Of a stretch of DNA of 56,533 nucleotides, positions 27,423 through 36,740 are shown one piece after another. The notes under the pieces were generated by a model, which worked only from the letters and a program-made list of their open reading frames with translations, was not told where the DNA came from and made no database searches. The stretch covers positions 1 to 56,533 of the forward strand of contig NZ_LQPE01000019.1 in assembly GCF_002101735.1 (NCBI RefSeq), in the 5' to 3' direction. The position numbers and the translations under genes are program-made. The stretch's first letter is position 1. Each line of letters starts with the position of its first letter. The DNA is from Mycobacterium kyorinense. GTDB taxonomy: Bacteria > Actinomycetota > Actinomycetes > Mycobacteriales > Mycobacteriaceae.

Positions 27423-29024
27423 ATGTTGCTGCAGGAAGGCCGTTACCCGGCCGGCAGTCCGGTCCGACTCGCCGATGGCTGGCGCATGGAACGGCTCACT
27501 CCGCCGAGCCGGCTGTTCGGCGCCAATGGCCTGCGCACTGGTCCGGACGGCCGGGTCTACATCGCGCAGGTGACCGGCAGTCAGATCAGCGCGCTCGATA
27601 TCGACACCGGTCAGTTGGAGACCGTCAGTCCCAAGGGCGGCGACATCGTCGCACCCGACGACGTGGCGTTCGATCCGCGCGGCAACCTCTACGCCACCGA
27701 AGTGATGGATGGCCGGGTGAGCGTCCGAAACCCTGACGGTGAGACCCGGGTGCTGCGCGACGACGTGCCGAGCGCCAACGGCATCACCGTTCACGATGGC
27801 CGGTTATTCATCGGCGAATGCCGGGAAGGCGGGCGGCTTCTCGAACTCGACGTCGACGGCGGCGCGCCCCGGGTGTTGCTCGAGAATGTGCCGTCGCCCA
27901 ACGCGATGGAGGTCGGCCCCGACGGCCTGCTGTACTTCCCGGTGATGGGCGCCAACGAGATCTGGCGTGTCGACCTCGACGGCGGTGAGCCGCAGCGGGT
28001 GGCGAGCGGCCTCGGCGTGCCCGACTCGGTGAAGTTCGATTCCGACGGCTACATCGTGTCCACGCAGGTGCACAGCGGCCAGGTGTTGCGGATCGATCCG
28101 CGCACCGGAGGCCAGACCGTGTTGGCGAGCCTGAATCCCGGGCTGGACAACCTGACGTTCGTGGGCAAGCGGCTGTTCGTCTCCAACTTCACCGGTGAGA
28201 TCACCGAAATCCTTGACGGCGCAACACGAACTGTGCTGCCGGGCGGGCTGAATTGGCCGCTGGATTTGGCCGTCGGAGCCGACGGCAACCTCTATGTCGC
28301 GGACGGCACCTACTTCTACGTTCTGCGTCCCGACCGCACGCTGCAGACCGTCGGCATGCTGTTCACGCCGGGCTATCCCGGCTTCCTGCGCGGGCTGGTG
28401 CCGGCCGGGCCCGGCGAGTTCGTCGTCACCACCTCGGGCGGTCAGGTGTCGCGGTACCGGCCGGGCGACAGCGAAAGCACCGTGCTGGCAGACGGATTCG
28501 ACCAGCTGTACGGCGTGACCACGTCCGGGGACACCGTCGTGGTCGCCGAACTCGGAACCGGGCGGGTGCTGTCGATCCGGGCCGGGCAGGTCGAGGTGAT
28601 CGCCGCCGGCCTGCACGACCCGGTCGGGGTCGCGATTGGTCCCGACGGCGGCTGCCTGGTCAGCGAGTCCGGCGCCGGTCGGGTCGTGATGCTGAGCGGA
28701 CCGCGTGTCGAGACGGTGCTGGACGGTTTGCAGCGGCCGCAGGGCGTCCTGGTGCTCGACCGGCAGATGTACGTGGTCGACGCCGGCGCCAAGGAATTGG
28801 TCGAATTCGACTTCGCCACAGGAGCCCGTCGCACCATCGCCGTAGAGCTGCCGGTCGGCGCCCCGCCAGGAGTGGTACCCAAGCCGCTGAAGGGAATGCC
28901 GCCGTTTTCCGGGCCGCAGGGCCCGTTCGCCGGTATCGCCGCCGGACCGGATGGCACCCTGTACGTTTCGGCCGACGGCGACGGCAGCGTGCTTGCGCTT
29001 CACCGGGAGAACCGCAATGGCTGA
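27423..29024 (+). CDS. NHL/SMP-30-type beta-propeller protein
   Basis: Protein of 533 residues made of repeating propeller blades: motifs such as GLRTGPDGRVYIAQ, VAFDPRGNLYATE, MEVGPDGLLYFPV, LAVGADGNLYVAD and VAIGPDGGCLVSESG recur about every 40-45 residues. The length suggests two propellers or one large one. There is no signal peptide, so it is probably cytoplasmic. SMP-30 relatives include lactonases, which would fit the lactone made by a Baeyer-Villiger enzyme, but the metal ligands were not verified. Start at ATG 27423 after GGGAGA; the frame extending to 27189 crosses the divergent promoter. It overlaps the GntR gene by 8 bases. Confidence 0.82.
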   Translation: MLLQEGRYPAGSPVRLADGWRMERLTPPSRLFGANGLRTGPDGRVYIAQVTGSQISALDIDTGQLETVSPKGGDIVAPDDVAFDPRGNLYATEVMDGRVSVRNPDGETRVLRDDVPSANGITVHDGRLFIGECREGGRLLELDVDGGAPRVLLENVPSPNAMEVGPDGLLYFPVMGANEIWRVDLDGGEPQRVASGLGVPDSVKFDSDGYIVSTQVHSGQVLRIDPRTGGQTVLASLNPGLDNLTFVGKRLFVSNFTGEITEILDGATRTVLPGGLNWPLDLAVGADGNLYVADGTYFYVLRPDRTLQTVGMLFTPGYPGFLRGLVPAGPGEFVVTTSGGQVSRYRPGDSESTVLADGFDQLYGVTTSGDTVVVAELGTGRVLSIRAGQVEVIAAGLHDPVGVAIGPDGGCLVSESGAGRVVMLSGPRVETVLDGLQRPQGVLVLDRQMYVVDAGAKELVEFDFATGARRTIAVELPVGAPPGVVPKPLKGMPPFSGPQGPFAGIAAGPDGTLYVSADGDGSVLALHRENRNG

Positions 29025-29748
29025 CGCCGATCATCGTTACCTGCAAGTGGCACGGACCCTGCGCAAGGAAATCGTCGACGGCGTGTATCCGGTGGGATCC
29101 CAGCTGCCGACGGAACATCAACTGTGCGAGCGGTTTTCGGTCAGCCGCTACACCGTGCGGGAGGCGCTGCGGCGGCTGCGCGATGACAACCTCGTCGCGT
29201 CCCGGCCACGGTCGGGCACGCTGGTGGTTCCCCGGCCGTCCGCGGATTCCTATGTGCAAGACGTCGTCTCGATCAACGATCTGCTGGCGTTTGCGACCGG
29301 CGCGCAATTCGCGATCGAGTCCACCAAGATGGTGACGATCGACGACGAGCAGGCCCGCCGCACCGGGTTGGCCAGCGGCGAAGAATGGTTGGCCGTTCGC
29401 GGGTTTCGGCGCACAGAGGGCGCGGACTTTCCGTTGTGCCGGACCGAGTACTACATCAACCGCGCATTCGCCGCGGTCGGCAGGCTGCTGCAACGCCACA
29501 CCGGGCCGATCTTTCCGTTGATCGAGGATCTGTTCGGGCTGAGCATCGTCGAGGTCCGCCAGGAGATCGCCGCGGTGTTGATCCCGGCCGAGCTCGCCGG
29601 CGCGCTCAGCCTGGAGCCCGGATCGCCGGCGCTGGAAGTGCACCGCACCTACACCACGTCGGACGGTGAAGTCGCCCAGGTCACGATCAACACCCATCCG
29701 GCGTCGCGGTTCCGGCACTCGATGACGATGCGACGGGTCCGCGGCTAG
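29017..29748 (+). CDS. GntR-family regulator, HutC/UTRA subfamily
   Basis: Regulator of 243 residues. The winged HTH spans about 8-75 (YLQVARTLRKEIVDGVYPVG, then PTEHQLCERFSVSRYTVREALRRLRDD). The UTRA effector domain follows (ERLAVRGFRR-type segment near 120, CRTEYYINRAFA, and IEDLFGLSIVEVRQEI to the end). UTRA domains bind small carboxylates or sugars, or acyl groups. The ATG at 29017 overlaps the propeller stop. It probably controls the divergent catabolic promoters through the TTGTC-TG-GACAA site. Its location inside the plus-strand set suggests autoregulation. Confidence 0.9.
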   Translation: MADADHRYLQVARTLRKEIVDGVYPVGSQLPTEHQLCERFSVSRYTVREALRRLRDDNLVASRPRSGTLVVPRPSADSYVQDVVSINDLLAFATGAQFAIESTKMVTIDDEQARRTGLASGEEWLAVRGFRRTEGADFPLCRTEYYINRAFAAVGRLLQRHTGPIFPLIEDLFGLSIVEVRQEIAAVLIPAELAGALSLEPGSPALEVHRTYTTSDGEVAQVTINTHPASRFRHSMTMRRVRG

Positions 29749-29760
29749 CGTGGTTCGTGA

Positions 29761-31326
29761 ATGTCGCACGAGGTGAACACCAAGCCGATCGGACGCCGGC
29801 CGCACCGTTGGGACGCCGACGACGCGTACGCCCGCGGCTTGTGGGTACGCTCCACGCTGGCCGATGCGCTGGCCGATGCCGCGCAGCGCACGCCGCGACG
29901 TGTCGTGGTGGTCGACGGCGAACACCGGCTGGACTGCCGAAGCCTCTACGAGAAAGCGTCGGCACTGGCGGAGTACATGGTGGCTGGGATGCCCACCGGC
30001 AGCGTGGTGTCGTTCATGCTGCCCAACTGGCACGAGGCCGCGATCATCTACCTGGCGGCAACGCTGGCGGGAATGGTGGTGAACCCGATCCTGCCGTCGC
30101 TGCGGGACCGCGAGCTGCGCTTCATTCTCGAAGACGCCGACACCCGGATGGTCTTTGTGCCATCGGTTTTCGGCCGGCACGACTACGCGTCGATGCTGGC
30201 TCGGGTGACGGCACAGCTGACGTCGCCGCCCGAGGTTGTGGTGGTGCGCGGCGATGCTCCGCTGCCTGGAAAGCGCCCGGCCGAGCTGCCTGCGCTGGAC
30301 CCGGATGCGGTGCGCATGCTCCTCTACACCTCGGGCACCACGGGCCGGCCGAAAGGCGTTCTGCACAGCCATAACTCGATGCATGCACTGATCTGTCAGA
30401 TCCGCGACTTCTGGCAGGTGCGGCCCGGTGACACGTTCCTGGTTCCGTCGCCGATCGCGCACATCGGCGGGTCGATCTATGCCTTCGAGTGCCCGCTGCT
30501 GCTTGGTACGACCGCTGTGCTGATGGATCGGTGGGACGCCGACGAGGCCGTCGCACTCATGCGGGCCGAGCACTGCACTCACATCGCCGGTGCCACACCG
30601 TTTCTGGAGCAGATGCTCGTTGCCGCACCGCGCGCCGGCACCCGCCTGCCCGACTTGAGGTTGTTCGTCTGCGGCGGCGCGTCGGTGTCGCCCTCGTTGA
30701 TCCGTACCGCCGCCGGGTATTTCGAGCGGGCCGCGGTCACCCGCGTCTACGGTTCGACCGAAGTGCCGGTGACGACGGTTGGTGCACCCACCGACACCCG
30801 GCACGCCGCCGATACCGACGGCCGCGCCGGCATCGCCGACGTCAAACTCGACAACGACGAGATCTGCGCGCGGGGACCGCAAATGCTCGTCGGGTATCTG
30901 CATCGCGAGGAAGAGATCGACGCTTTCGACGACGCAGGCTACTTCCGCACCGGCGATCTGGGGCGCTGGGTCGACGGCGACTTCCTGGTGGTCACCGGGC
31001 GGGCCAAGGACGTCATCATCCGCAACGGTGAAAACATCGCTCCCAAAGAGATCGAGGACATCCTCATCGGCCATCCGGGCATCGCGGAGGTTGCCGTCGT
31101 CGGCCTGCCCGACAGTCGCACCGGGGAGCGGGCGTGCGCGGTCATCGTCCCCACCGATCCGCCGGGCCCGGATGTGGCCAGCCTGCGCAGCTTTCTGCAG
31201 GAGCAGGGGCTGGCGCGGTTCAAAGCGCCCGAGCAGGTGGCGATCTGGTCCGAGTTACCGCGCAACGATGCGGGCAAGGTGCTCAAACATCAAATCAAAG
31301 CGACGTTGATGAAGGCGGGCAGGTGA
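29761..31326 (+). CDS. Acyl-CoA ligase (AMP-binding), alicyclic/aromatic acid type
   Basis: Adenylate-forming CoA ligase of 521 residues. The P-loop is [13 protein letters not shown] near 190, the acceptor region [12 protein letters not shown], and the C-terminal domain carries [33 protein letters not shown] with the catalytic lysine in [11 protein letters not shown]. The opening resembles cyclohexanecarboxylate- and 2,3-dihydroxybenzoate-type ligases more than long-chain FadD proteins, but specificity cannot be read from sequence. It lies 12 bases after the GntR gene and one base before the SDR. It would activate the acid substrate or an intermediate of the cluster. Confidence 0.9.
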   Translation: MSHEVNTKPIGRRPHRWDADDAYARGLWVRSTLADALADAAQRTPRRVVVVDGEHRLDCRSLYEKASALAEYMVAGMPTGSVVSFMLPNWHEAAIIYLAATLAGMVVNPILPSLRDRELRFILEDADTRMVFVPSVFGRHDYASMLARVTAQLTSPPEVVVVRGDAPLPGKRPAELPALDPDAVRMLLYTSGTTGRPKGVLHSHNSMHALICQIRDFWQVRPGDTFLVPSPIAHIGGSIYAFECPLLLGTTAVLMDRWDADEAVALMRAEHCTHIAGATPFLEQMLVAAPRAGTRLPDLRLFVCGGASVSPSLIRTAAGYFERAAVTRVYGSTEVPVTTVGAPTDTRHAADTDGRAGIADVKLDNDEICARGPQMLVGYLHREEEIDAFDDAGYFRTGDLGRWVDGDFLVVTGRAKDVIIRNGENIAPKEIEDILIGHPGIAEVAVVGLPDSRTGERACAVIVPTDPPGPDVASLRSFLQEQGLARFKAPEQVAIWSELPRNDAGKVLKHQIKATLMKAGR

Positions 31327-31327
31327 G

Positions 31328-32071
31328 ATGCAGGTAGCAATCGTCACCGGGGCGACGGGCGGCATCGGTTTCGGCTGCGCGACCAAGCTGGCCGAGTCAG
31401 GCATGGCGATCCTGGCGACGGCCCGCAACGAGGCGAAGCTCACCGAATTAGCCACCACCATAGGCGATTCCGAGGTCATGACAGTCGCCGCCGACCTGAC
31501 CGACGACTACGCACCGCGACGGATTGTGGACGCCGCCGTCGAGCGGTGGGGCCGCATCGACTTCCTGGTCAACAACGCCGGGGTGGGGAATCCTAAGCCA
31601 CTGCACGAAACCGACGACGACACATTGGATTACTTCCTCGACGTGATGTTACGGGCGCCGTTCCGGCTGGCGCGCGACGTGCTCCCGCACATGCAGCCCG
31701 GCTCGGCCATTATCAACATCACGTCGACGTTCGCCGTGGTCGGCGGCCTGCGCGGCGGCGCGTATTCGGCCGCCAAGGGCGGGCTGACCGCGTTGACCAC
31801 CCACATCGCCTGCCAGTACGGGGCGCAGGGAATCCGTTGCAACGCTGTGGCTCCCGGTGTGATCCAGACACCGATGACCGAGCATCGGCTGGCCGACGAG
31901 CGGTTCCGCCGGATGAACACCGAGATGACACCGCATCAGCGACTAGGCACGGTGGACGACGTCGCGAGCACCGTCGCATTCTTGTGCTCACCCGGCGGCA
32001 GCTTCATCAACGGCCAGACCATCGTGGTCGACGGCGGATGGAGTTCGACGAAGTACCTGTCCGACGCGTAG
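31328..32071 (+). CDS. SDR family oxidoreductase
   Basis: Classical SDR of 247 residues: [17 protein letters not shown] at the start, [12 protein letters not shown], catalytic [10 protein letters not shown] with YSAAK, and the ending [16 protein letters not shown] typical of FabG-like proteins. Its start is one base after the preceding ligase TGA, and the next ligase begins 9 bases after its own stop, so the three form one transcript. It likely oxidises a hydroxyacyl intermediate. Substrate unknown. Confidence 0.9.
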   Translation: MQVAIVTGATGGIGFGCATKLAESGMAILATARNEAKLTELATTIGDSEVMTVAADLTDDYAPRRIVDAAVERWGRIDFLVNNAGVGNPKPLHETDDDTLDYFLDVMLRAPFRLARDVLPHMQPGSAIINITSTFAVVGGLRGGAYSAAKGGLTALTTHIACQYGAQGIRCNAVAPGVIQTPMTEHRLADERFRRMNTEMTPHQRLGTVDDVASTVAFLCSPGGSFINGQTIVVDGGWSSTKYLSDA

Positions 32072-32080
32072 GGCCGGCCG

Positions 32081-33541
32081 TTGAACGTCTTCACAATCCT
32101 CGACCGAACAGCGACCCGATTCCCCGACCGCGATGCTGTCTATCAGGGCGAGCGCCTGTTCTGCACGTGGCGCGAGTTGCGTGAGCGCGCCCTCCGGCTG
32201 GCCGGCTCACTACCACCGGCGGGTGCGCGCATCGCCATTGCCAGCGAGAACCGCCCGGAGATCGTGGAACTGCTGTTTGCGATCTGGGCGGCCGAGTGCG
32301 TGGCCGTCCCGATCAACTACAAACTGCATCCCCTCGAGATGGCGCAGATCCTGGCAGATGCCGGCGCATCGAGGGTATTCGCGTCACCGTCGATTGCGGA
32401 GGGACTGCACCCGGTCGCGCCTGTGCCGATCGAAACCATTGGGACGGCCGGATATTCGCGACTGCTTGCCGCCTCGCCGGCTGTGCCGCCGTGCAGCGAC
32501 CCCTCGGCGCTGGCGTGGCTGTTCTACACCAGCGGCACCACGGGGCGATCGAAGGGCGCCATGCTGACGCATCGCAGCCTGATGGCGATGACGGTCGCCC
32601 ACCTTGCGGATATCGATGCGCCCGACGAGCAGTGCAGCTTCATGCACGCCGCACCGATGTCGCACGGCTCGGGCTTGTACATCCCCGCGTACGTCCTGCG
32701 CGGTGCCCGCCAGGTGGTTCCGGCGGGCGGCGGCTTCGACGCCGACGAATTTTTGGACCTGTGCGATCGTCATCCCGGTTGCAGTACGTTCCTCGCTCCA
32801 ACGATGGTGCAGCGCTTGGTCGATACCGGCCGCGCCTGTCCGCGGCAACTGCGGACGATCGTCTACGGCGGCGGCCCGATGTACGTGGAGAGCATCAAAA
32901 AGGCGCTGGCGGCGTTCGGGCCGATCTTTGCGCAGATCTACGGTCAGGGCGAGGCGCCGATGACGATCACCGGTCTGCGACGCCGCGACCACGACGATGC
33001 CGACGACGCGGTGCTGGGGTCGGTCGGCTACCCGCGCTCGGGTGTGGAGGTCGCGGTGCTGCGCGACGACGGCGCACCGGCGGGCGTGGATGAGATTGGT
33101 GAAATCGTGTGCCGCGGCGACGTCGTCATGTCCGGCTACTGGAACAATCCCGACGCTACCCGTGAGGCACTGCGCGACGGCTGGCTGCGCACGGGCGATA
33201 TGGGTTCGTTCGATGCGCGAGGGTTTCTGACGCTGCGTGACCGCTCCAAGGACGTGGTGATCAGCGGCGGCAGCAACATCTATCCGCGCGAGGTGGAGGA
33301 GGCGCTGCTGGAACACCCCGCCGTGTCGGAGGCATGCGTCGTCGGGGCGCCCGACCCGGAGTGGGGTGAGGTCGTGGTGGCGTTCGTGGTGGGCTCGGCA
33401 GGCGCCGACGAGCTCGATGCCCATCTGCTGCAACGCATCGCGCGGTTCAAACGCCCCAAGCGCTACCTGTTCGTGGACCAGCTACCGAAGAACAGCTACG
33501 GCAAGGTGTTGAAGCGAGAACTGCGGCAACAGCTGGCCTGA
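32081..33541 (+). CDS. Acyl-CoA ligase (AMP-binding)
   Basis: Second CoA ligase in the set, 486 residues. The P-loop is [13 protein letters not shown] near 148, with QIYGQGEAPMTITGL and a C-terminal WLRTGDMGSFDARGFLTLRDRSKDVVISGGSNIYPREVEEALL and KNSYGKVLKREL (catalytic Lys). It starts with TTG at 32081. The IYGQGEAPMT stretch occurs in ligases for short or substituted acids. Two ligases in one operon suggest that one acid enters the pathway and another carboxylate is re-activated after a cleavage. Confidence 0.9.
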   Translation: MNVFTILDRTATRFPDRDAVYQGERLFCTWRELRERALRLAGSLPPAGARIAIASENRPEIVELLFAIWAAECVAVPINYKLHPLEMAQILADAGASRVFASPSIAEGLHPVAPVPIETIGTAGYSRLLAASPAVPPCSDPSALAWLFYTSGTTGRSKGAMLTHRSLMAMTVAHLADIDAPDEQCSFMHAAPMSHGSGLYIPAYVLRGARQVVPAGGGFDADEFLDLCDRHPGCSTFLAPTMVQRLVDTGRACPRQLRTIVYGGGPMYVESIKKALAAFGPIFAQIYGQGEAPMTITGLRRRDHDDADDAVLGSVGYPRSGVEVAVLRDDGAPAGVDEIGEIVCRGDVVMSGYWNNPDATREALRDGWLRTGDMGSFDARGFLTLRDRSKDVVISGGSNIYPREVEEALLEHPAVSEACVVGAPDPEWGEVVVAFVVGSAGADELDAHLLQRIARFKRPKRYLFVDQLPKNSYGKVLKRELRQQLA

Positions 33542-33612
33542 TCCGCGAGCACTTTTGATCACGCCGCGGTTTAGCCGTGCCATCGCGGCGCATGACGCAC
33601 ACAATCCGACGA

Positions 33613-34954
33613 ATGACATCGACCACGACCGGCGACGTATCGATCCAGCAAGAAAAGGGGCATCTCCCCACAACTGCGAGCGGTGACTTGAGCGAGCAGA
33701 TCCCGCTTCGCGACTCGTTGCTGGTAGCAGTCACCGCCGGGCTGGGGTACAGCTTCGATGCTTACGCAGTCAACATCTACGGGCTGGTTCTCCCGCTGAT
33801 CGCCGCCAGCTTCGCGGTCGACCTCACCACACTGGGCTTCATCGGCTCGATTTTTCTCGTCGGTTACATGGTCGGCACGATCGGCTTCGGTATCGCTGCA
33901 GACCGCTGGGGTCGCAAGGACACCCTTGGTGTGTCGATCCTCCTTTACGGGGCCACCACATCCCTTGGCGGACTGACCGCCAACATCCCGATATTCGCGG
34001 TGCTGCGGTTTCTCACCGGTGTAGGCGGTGCCGGTGAACTGGCGGTTGGCGCGCCGTACACGTGCGAGATGTTTCCGCTGCGGTACCGCGCGGTCGGTGT
34101 CGGCGGAATCATGTTCTCGCTCTTCTCGTTCGGCTACATTCTGGCCGGCTTGGCCGCCCTCTACATCGCACCCCGGTTCGGGTGGCAATGGACTTTCATC
34201 ATCGCGATCGTCCCCGCAGTGGCGGTCTTCGCGCTGCGGCGCGTTGTGCAAGAGTCGGTCCGCTACGCCATCCAGAAAGCCCGACGACAAGATCCGGGCC
34301 GCTCAGGAGTCGCGCTCTCCAGGAACGAAGGAGCGGATCTGGCGAATCCCCGGTGTACCCAAGCGGATTGGCATCGGCTGGTTGTTGTACACGGCCAACG
34401 CGACCGGCTATTGGGGGCTTAGCGCCTTCCTCACCACGTTCATGGTGAAGAAATTCGGCGTCTCGCCAACCACCGCGATCGGTTATGCGATCGGATTCTA
34501 TGTGGCCCAGTTCTTTTTCTCCTACCTGGGCACGGCCCTATCGGATTGGCGCGGACGTCGGCCCGCCGGGATTGCGGGCGCGGCGCTGATGATCGCCGCC
34601 ACCGTCGTGGCAACGACGGCTTCCTCGCTCAGACTTTTCCTCGTTTTCGGTGCGCTGATGATGGCGTTGCTCGGCTGGCTGTGGGGTGTTGGTGACACCT
34701 ACGTGAGCGAACTGTTTCCGACCCGGATCCGGGGAACCGGCTTCGGTCTGGCCGTCGGCGGTGGGCGATTCGTCGCCATCTTTGCTCCGTTGCTGGTGGG
34801 TGCCGGCATCACCGCTTTCGGTCCCACGATTCCCTTCCTGGCCAGCGCTGGACTCTGGCTACTGACCATCGTTGGTTATCTGCTCGGCCCCGAGCCGTCG
34901 CGCAAGTCGCTCGAACAGATCGAGGCCGAATTCGAGGCCGTGTCACGCTCGTGA
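33613..34954 (+). pseudogene. MFS transporter split by a one-base deletion
   Basis: The first part reads as a sugar/aromatic-acid-type MFS carrier (LLVAVTAGLGYSFDAYAVNIYGLVLPLI, then GxxADRWGRKDTLG, FLTGVGGAGELAVGAPYTCEMFP) up to QKA at 34281. The rest continues in the next frame (DDKIRAAQES, then GWLLYTANATGYWGLSAFLTTF, to EAEFEAVSRS at 34954). One extra C in the CCC run at 34280-34282 would restore a protein of about 447 residues with 12 membrane spans. As written, the frame ends at 34422, truncating the carrier near its middle. It may be a recent pseudogene or a sequencing error. It would be the uptake carrier of the cluster. Confidence 0.82.
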
Positions 34955-35407
34955 CTGAAACCAGTCGCGGATACCGCTCAGCATCGCGAGGTGCGCATCG
35001 ACCGCCTCGTGCTCGGTTATGCCGGCCAGCGGTCGAGGCGCCGCAATCCGTAGTCGCTCCGTGACCAACGTGCCGACAGCGCTCGGGTCGAAGCTCACCC
35101 GACCGCTCAGCCGCACGCGAGGGAATTGGCGAGCCTCGGTAATCACGTCACCTTGTGTGGGCACATGTAGCCGTGCCCAATAGCTGACGCGCAGATTTAG
35201 GATTCCCAACGGAATCCGGTCGACCACGCGATAGGTCTGCTGGTACCCGTCGGCAGTACGAGTGCGCGACAGCGTGCGCACCGAAACGACAAGCGGGTGA
35301 ACCGCTTTGATGTTGTCCAGGCCGACATAGAAGTCGCGCACGTCATCCGGCGTCGCCGGCACCTCTTCGGTCAGCGTCCGCTCCAGCTGGGTGATCCACC
35401 AGCTCAC
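34943..35407 (-). CDS. SRPBCC-fold protein
   Basis: Protein of 154 residues with the START/Bet v1-like layout: ERTLTEEVPATPDDVRDFYVGLDNIKAVHPLVVSV at the start (VWA-like helix-grip opening), beta strands with DRIPLGILNLRVSYWARL, and a long C-terminal helix region (AGITEHEAVDAHLAMLSGIRDWF). These proteins bind hydrophobic ligands; the function here is unknown. It starts with GTG at 35407 and its 3' end overlaps the MFS gene by 12 bases in convergent orientation. Confidence 0.75.
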   Translation of the reverse strand: MSWWITQLERTLTEEVPATPDDVRDFYVGLDNIKAVHPLVVSVRTLSRTRTADGYQQTYRVVDRIPLGILNLRVSYWARLHVPTQGDVITEARQFPRVRLSGRVSFDPSAVGTLVTERLRIAAPRPLAGITEHEAVDAHLAMLSGIRDWFQSRA

Positions 35408-35514
35408 ACTGACAATGTATATCTGTTGCCTCAGCCAACTTCCGTACCGCCAAACAGAAGCCAGGTTCGTTTCTCTGCACCAATCACAACCGTGGATGCT
35501 GTTTCGCGGAAATG

Positions 35515-36327
35515 CTAGTCAGTGCCCATCGCCGCGGCGCTGGCTTGCATCATGAGCCGGACAGCCTCGTTGCGGGTCATCGAGCCGAATATCCGGGCGG
35601 CGGCCCGCATTTGGTCGCCCACCATCCATGTCGGCCCATTGGTGAGATTAGCGAATGCCTCGCTGATGACCTCGTCCACGGTGGCGGCACCGGCGGGCGC
35701 CTCGTCTTCGGAGCTGAGTTGGCCCCTGCTGTGCTCGAGCCGGCGCAGCGCCGGTGTGTCGGTCTTGCCGAGAACCAGTCCCAACACGTCAATGCCTTTG
35801 TCGTGCAATTCACTCCACAGGGCTTCGGCGAACACCATGTCAAACGCCTTGGTGGCGCCGTAGGCCACCATGTTCGGTCCGCCGACAAATCCGGCGCCCG
35901 AACTGAAGATGACGATGCCGCCGCTGCCGCGCTGCACCATCGCCGGCGCGAAGTGATGACACAGCTGAATGGGCGCCATGCAGTTGCGCTGCACCATCGC
36001 TTCGGCGGCTGCGATCGGCTGCGTGAGGAACGGCTCGAAGTGGGGATCGGCTCCCGCACAGTAGGCCAGAAATCCGACGTCGAGGTCCTTGGTCGCCGCG
36101 ACAATCGCCGACGCGACGTCGGGCTTGGCGAGATCGACGGCCAGCGTTCGGGTTTCAACACCGGCCCGGGAGATGCTGGCGGCGACCTCGTCCAGCACGG
36201 CTTGACGCCGGGCCACCAGCACGACATTGAGCCCGCGCTCGGCGAGTCCTTCGGCGAACGCGGCGCCGACGCCGTCGGACGCGCCCGCGACCAGCGCCCA
36301 CGGTCCGTACTTGGCGGCGAACGTCAC
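35515..36327 (-). CDS. SDR family oxidoreductase
   Basis: SDR of 270 residues with ALVAGASDGVGAAFAEGLAERGLNVVLVARR at the cofactor site, a modified LAYCAGADPH in place of NNAG, and an active site with SSGAGFVGGPNMVAYGATKAF. The pattern (VAGASDGVG, YGATK) is that of the DltE/YqjQ-like group. The GTG at 36327 overlaps the SnoaL-like gene stop (GTGA). It is the last gene of a three-gene minus-strand operon with SnoaL-like and Zn-ADH genes. Confidence 0.88.
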   Translation of the reverse strand: MTFAAKYGPWALVAGASDGVGAAFAEGLAERGLNVVLVARRQAVLDEVAASISRAGVETRTLAVDLAKPDVASAIVAATKDLDVGFLAYCAGADPHFEPFLTQPIAAAEAMVQRNCMAPIQLCHHFAPAMVQRGSGGIVIFSSGAGFVGGPNMVAYGATKAFDMVFAEALWSELHDKGIDVLGLVLGKTDTPALRRLEHSRGQLSSEDEAPAGAATVDEVISEAFANLTNGPTWMVGDQMRAAARIFGSMTRNEAVRLMMQASAAAMGTD

Positions 36328-36740
36328 GACGCTTCTCCGACTGTCGCGACGCGCACCGTGGTGAAGCGGCGACGGGTGATGCGCCATCCGGCGTCGGTTC
36401 GGACCAGTTCGTCGTCGTAATAGCCGATCCCGTTAACGCCGGACTTGTTGTCCCCCACCATGATGAGGGCGTCGACGTACGTGCGCGCCTCGGCGCTGTC
36501 GCCGTCGACGGTGATCACCTGGTTGGTCAGCCGGTGCAGGGTGCGACCCGCCATCGCGTGGGCCTGCCGCATAAATTCGGTGACCGCGTCGACGCCCGTC
36601 CACGCCCCGATATCGCCGTAGTCGAGTTCGCAGTCCTCGGTGAAGACGGTGCGAAACAGCGGCCAGTCCCGGCGGTCGATTCCGGTGGCGTACCGCACCA
36701 GTACGTCAGAAATGTCCTGGCAATCGTCTCGGTCGGTCAT
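36324..36740 (-). CDS. SnoaL-like / NTF2-fold protein
   Basis: Protein of 138 residues of the SnoaL_4 type: ISDVLVRYATGIDRRDWPLFRTVFTEDCELDYGDIGAWTGVDAVTEFM is the characteristic start, followed by HRLTNQVITVDGDSAEARTYVDAL and a C-terminal WRITRRRFTTV. The family contains polyketide cyclases, dehydratases and hydroxylating-dioxygenase beta-like subunits. It overlaps both neighbours by 4 bases (ATGA and GTGA). It could be a dehydratase or isomerase in the module; no catalytic claim can be made. Confidence 0.85.
   Translation of the reverse strand: MTDRDDCQDISDVLVRYATGIDRRDWPLFRTVFTEDCELDYGDIGAWTGVDAVTEFMRQAHAMAGRTLHRLTNQVITVDGDSAEARTYVDALIMVGDNKSGVNGIGYYDDELVRTDAGWRITRRRFTTVRVATVGEAS

Noticed and set aside
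28660..31074. Open frame of 804 codons on the minus strand over the propeller, GntR and ligase genes
   Set aside because: It crosses three well-supported plus-strand genes and has no domain signature.
34270..34300. Programmed ribosomal frameshifting in the MFS gene
   Set aside because: The CCC run is short, no slippery heptamer or downstream structure was apparent, and such control is not known for this family. A mutation or error is simpler.
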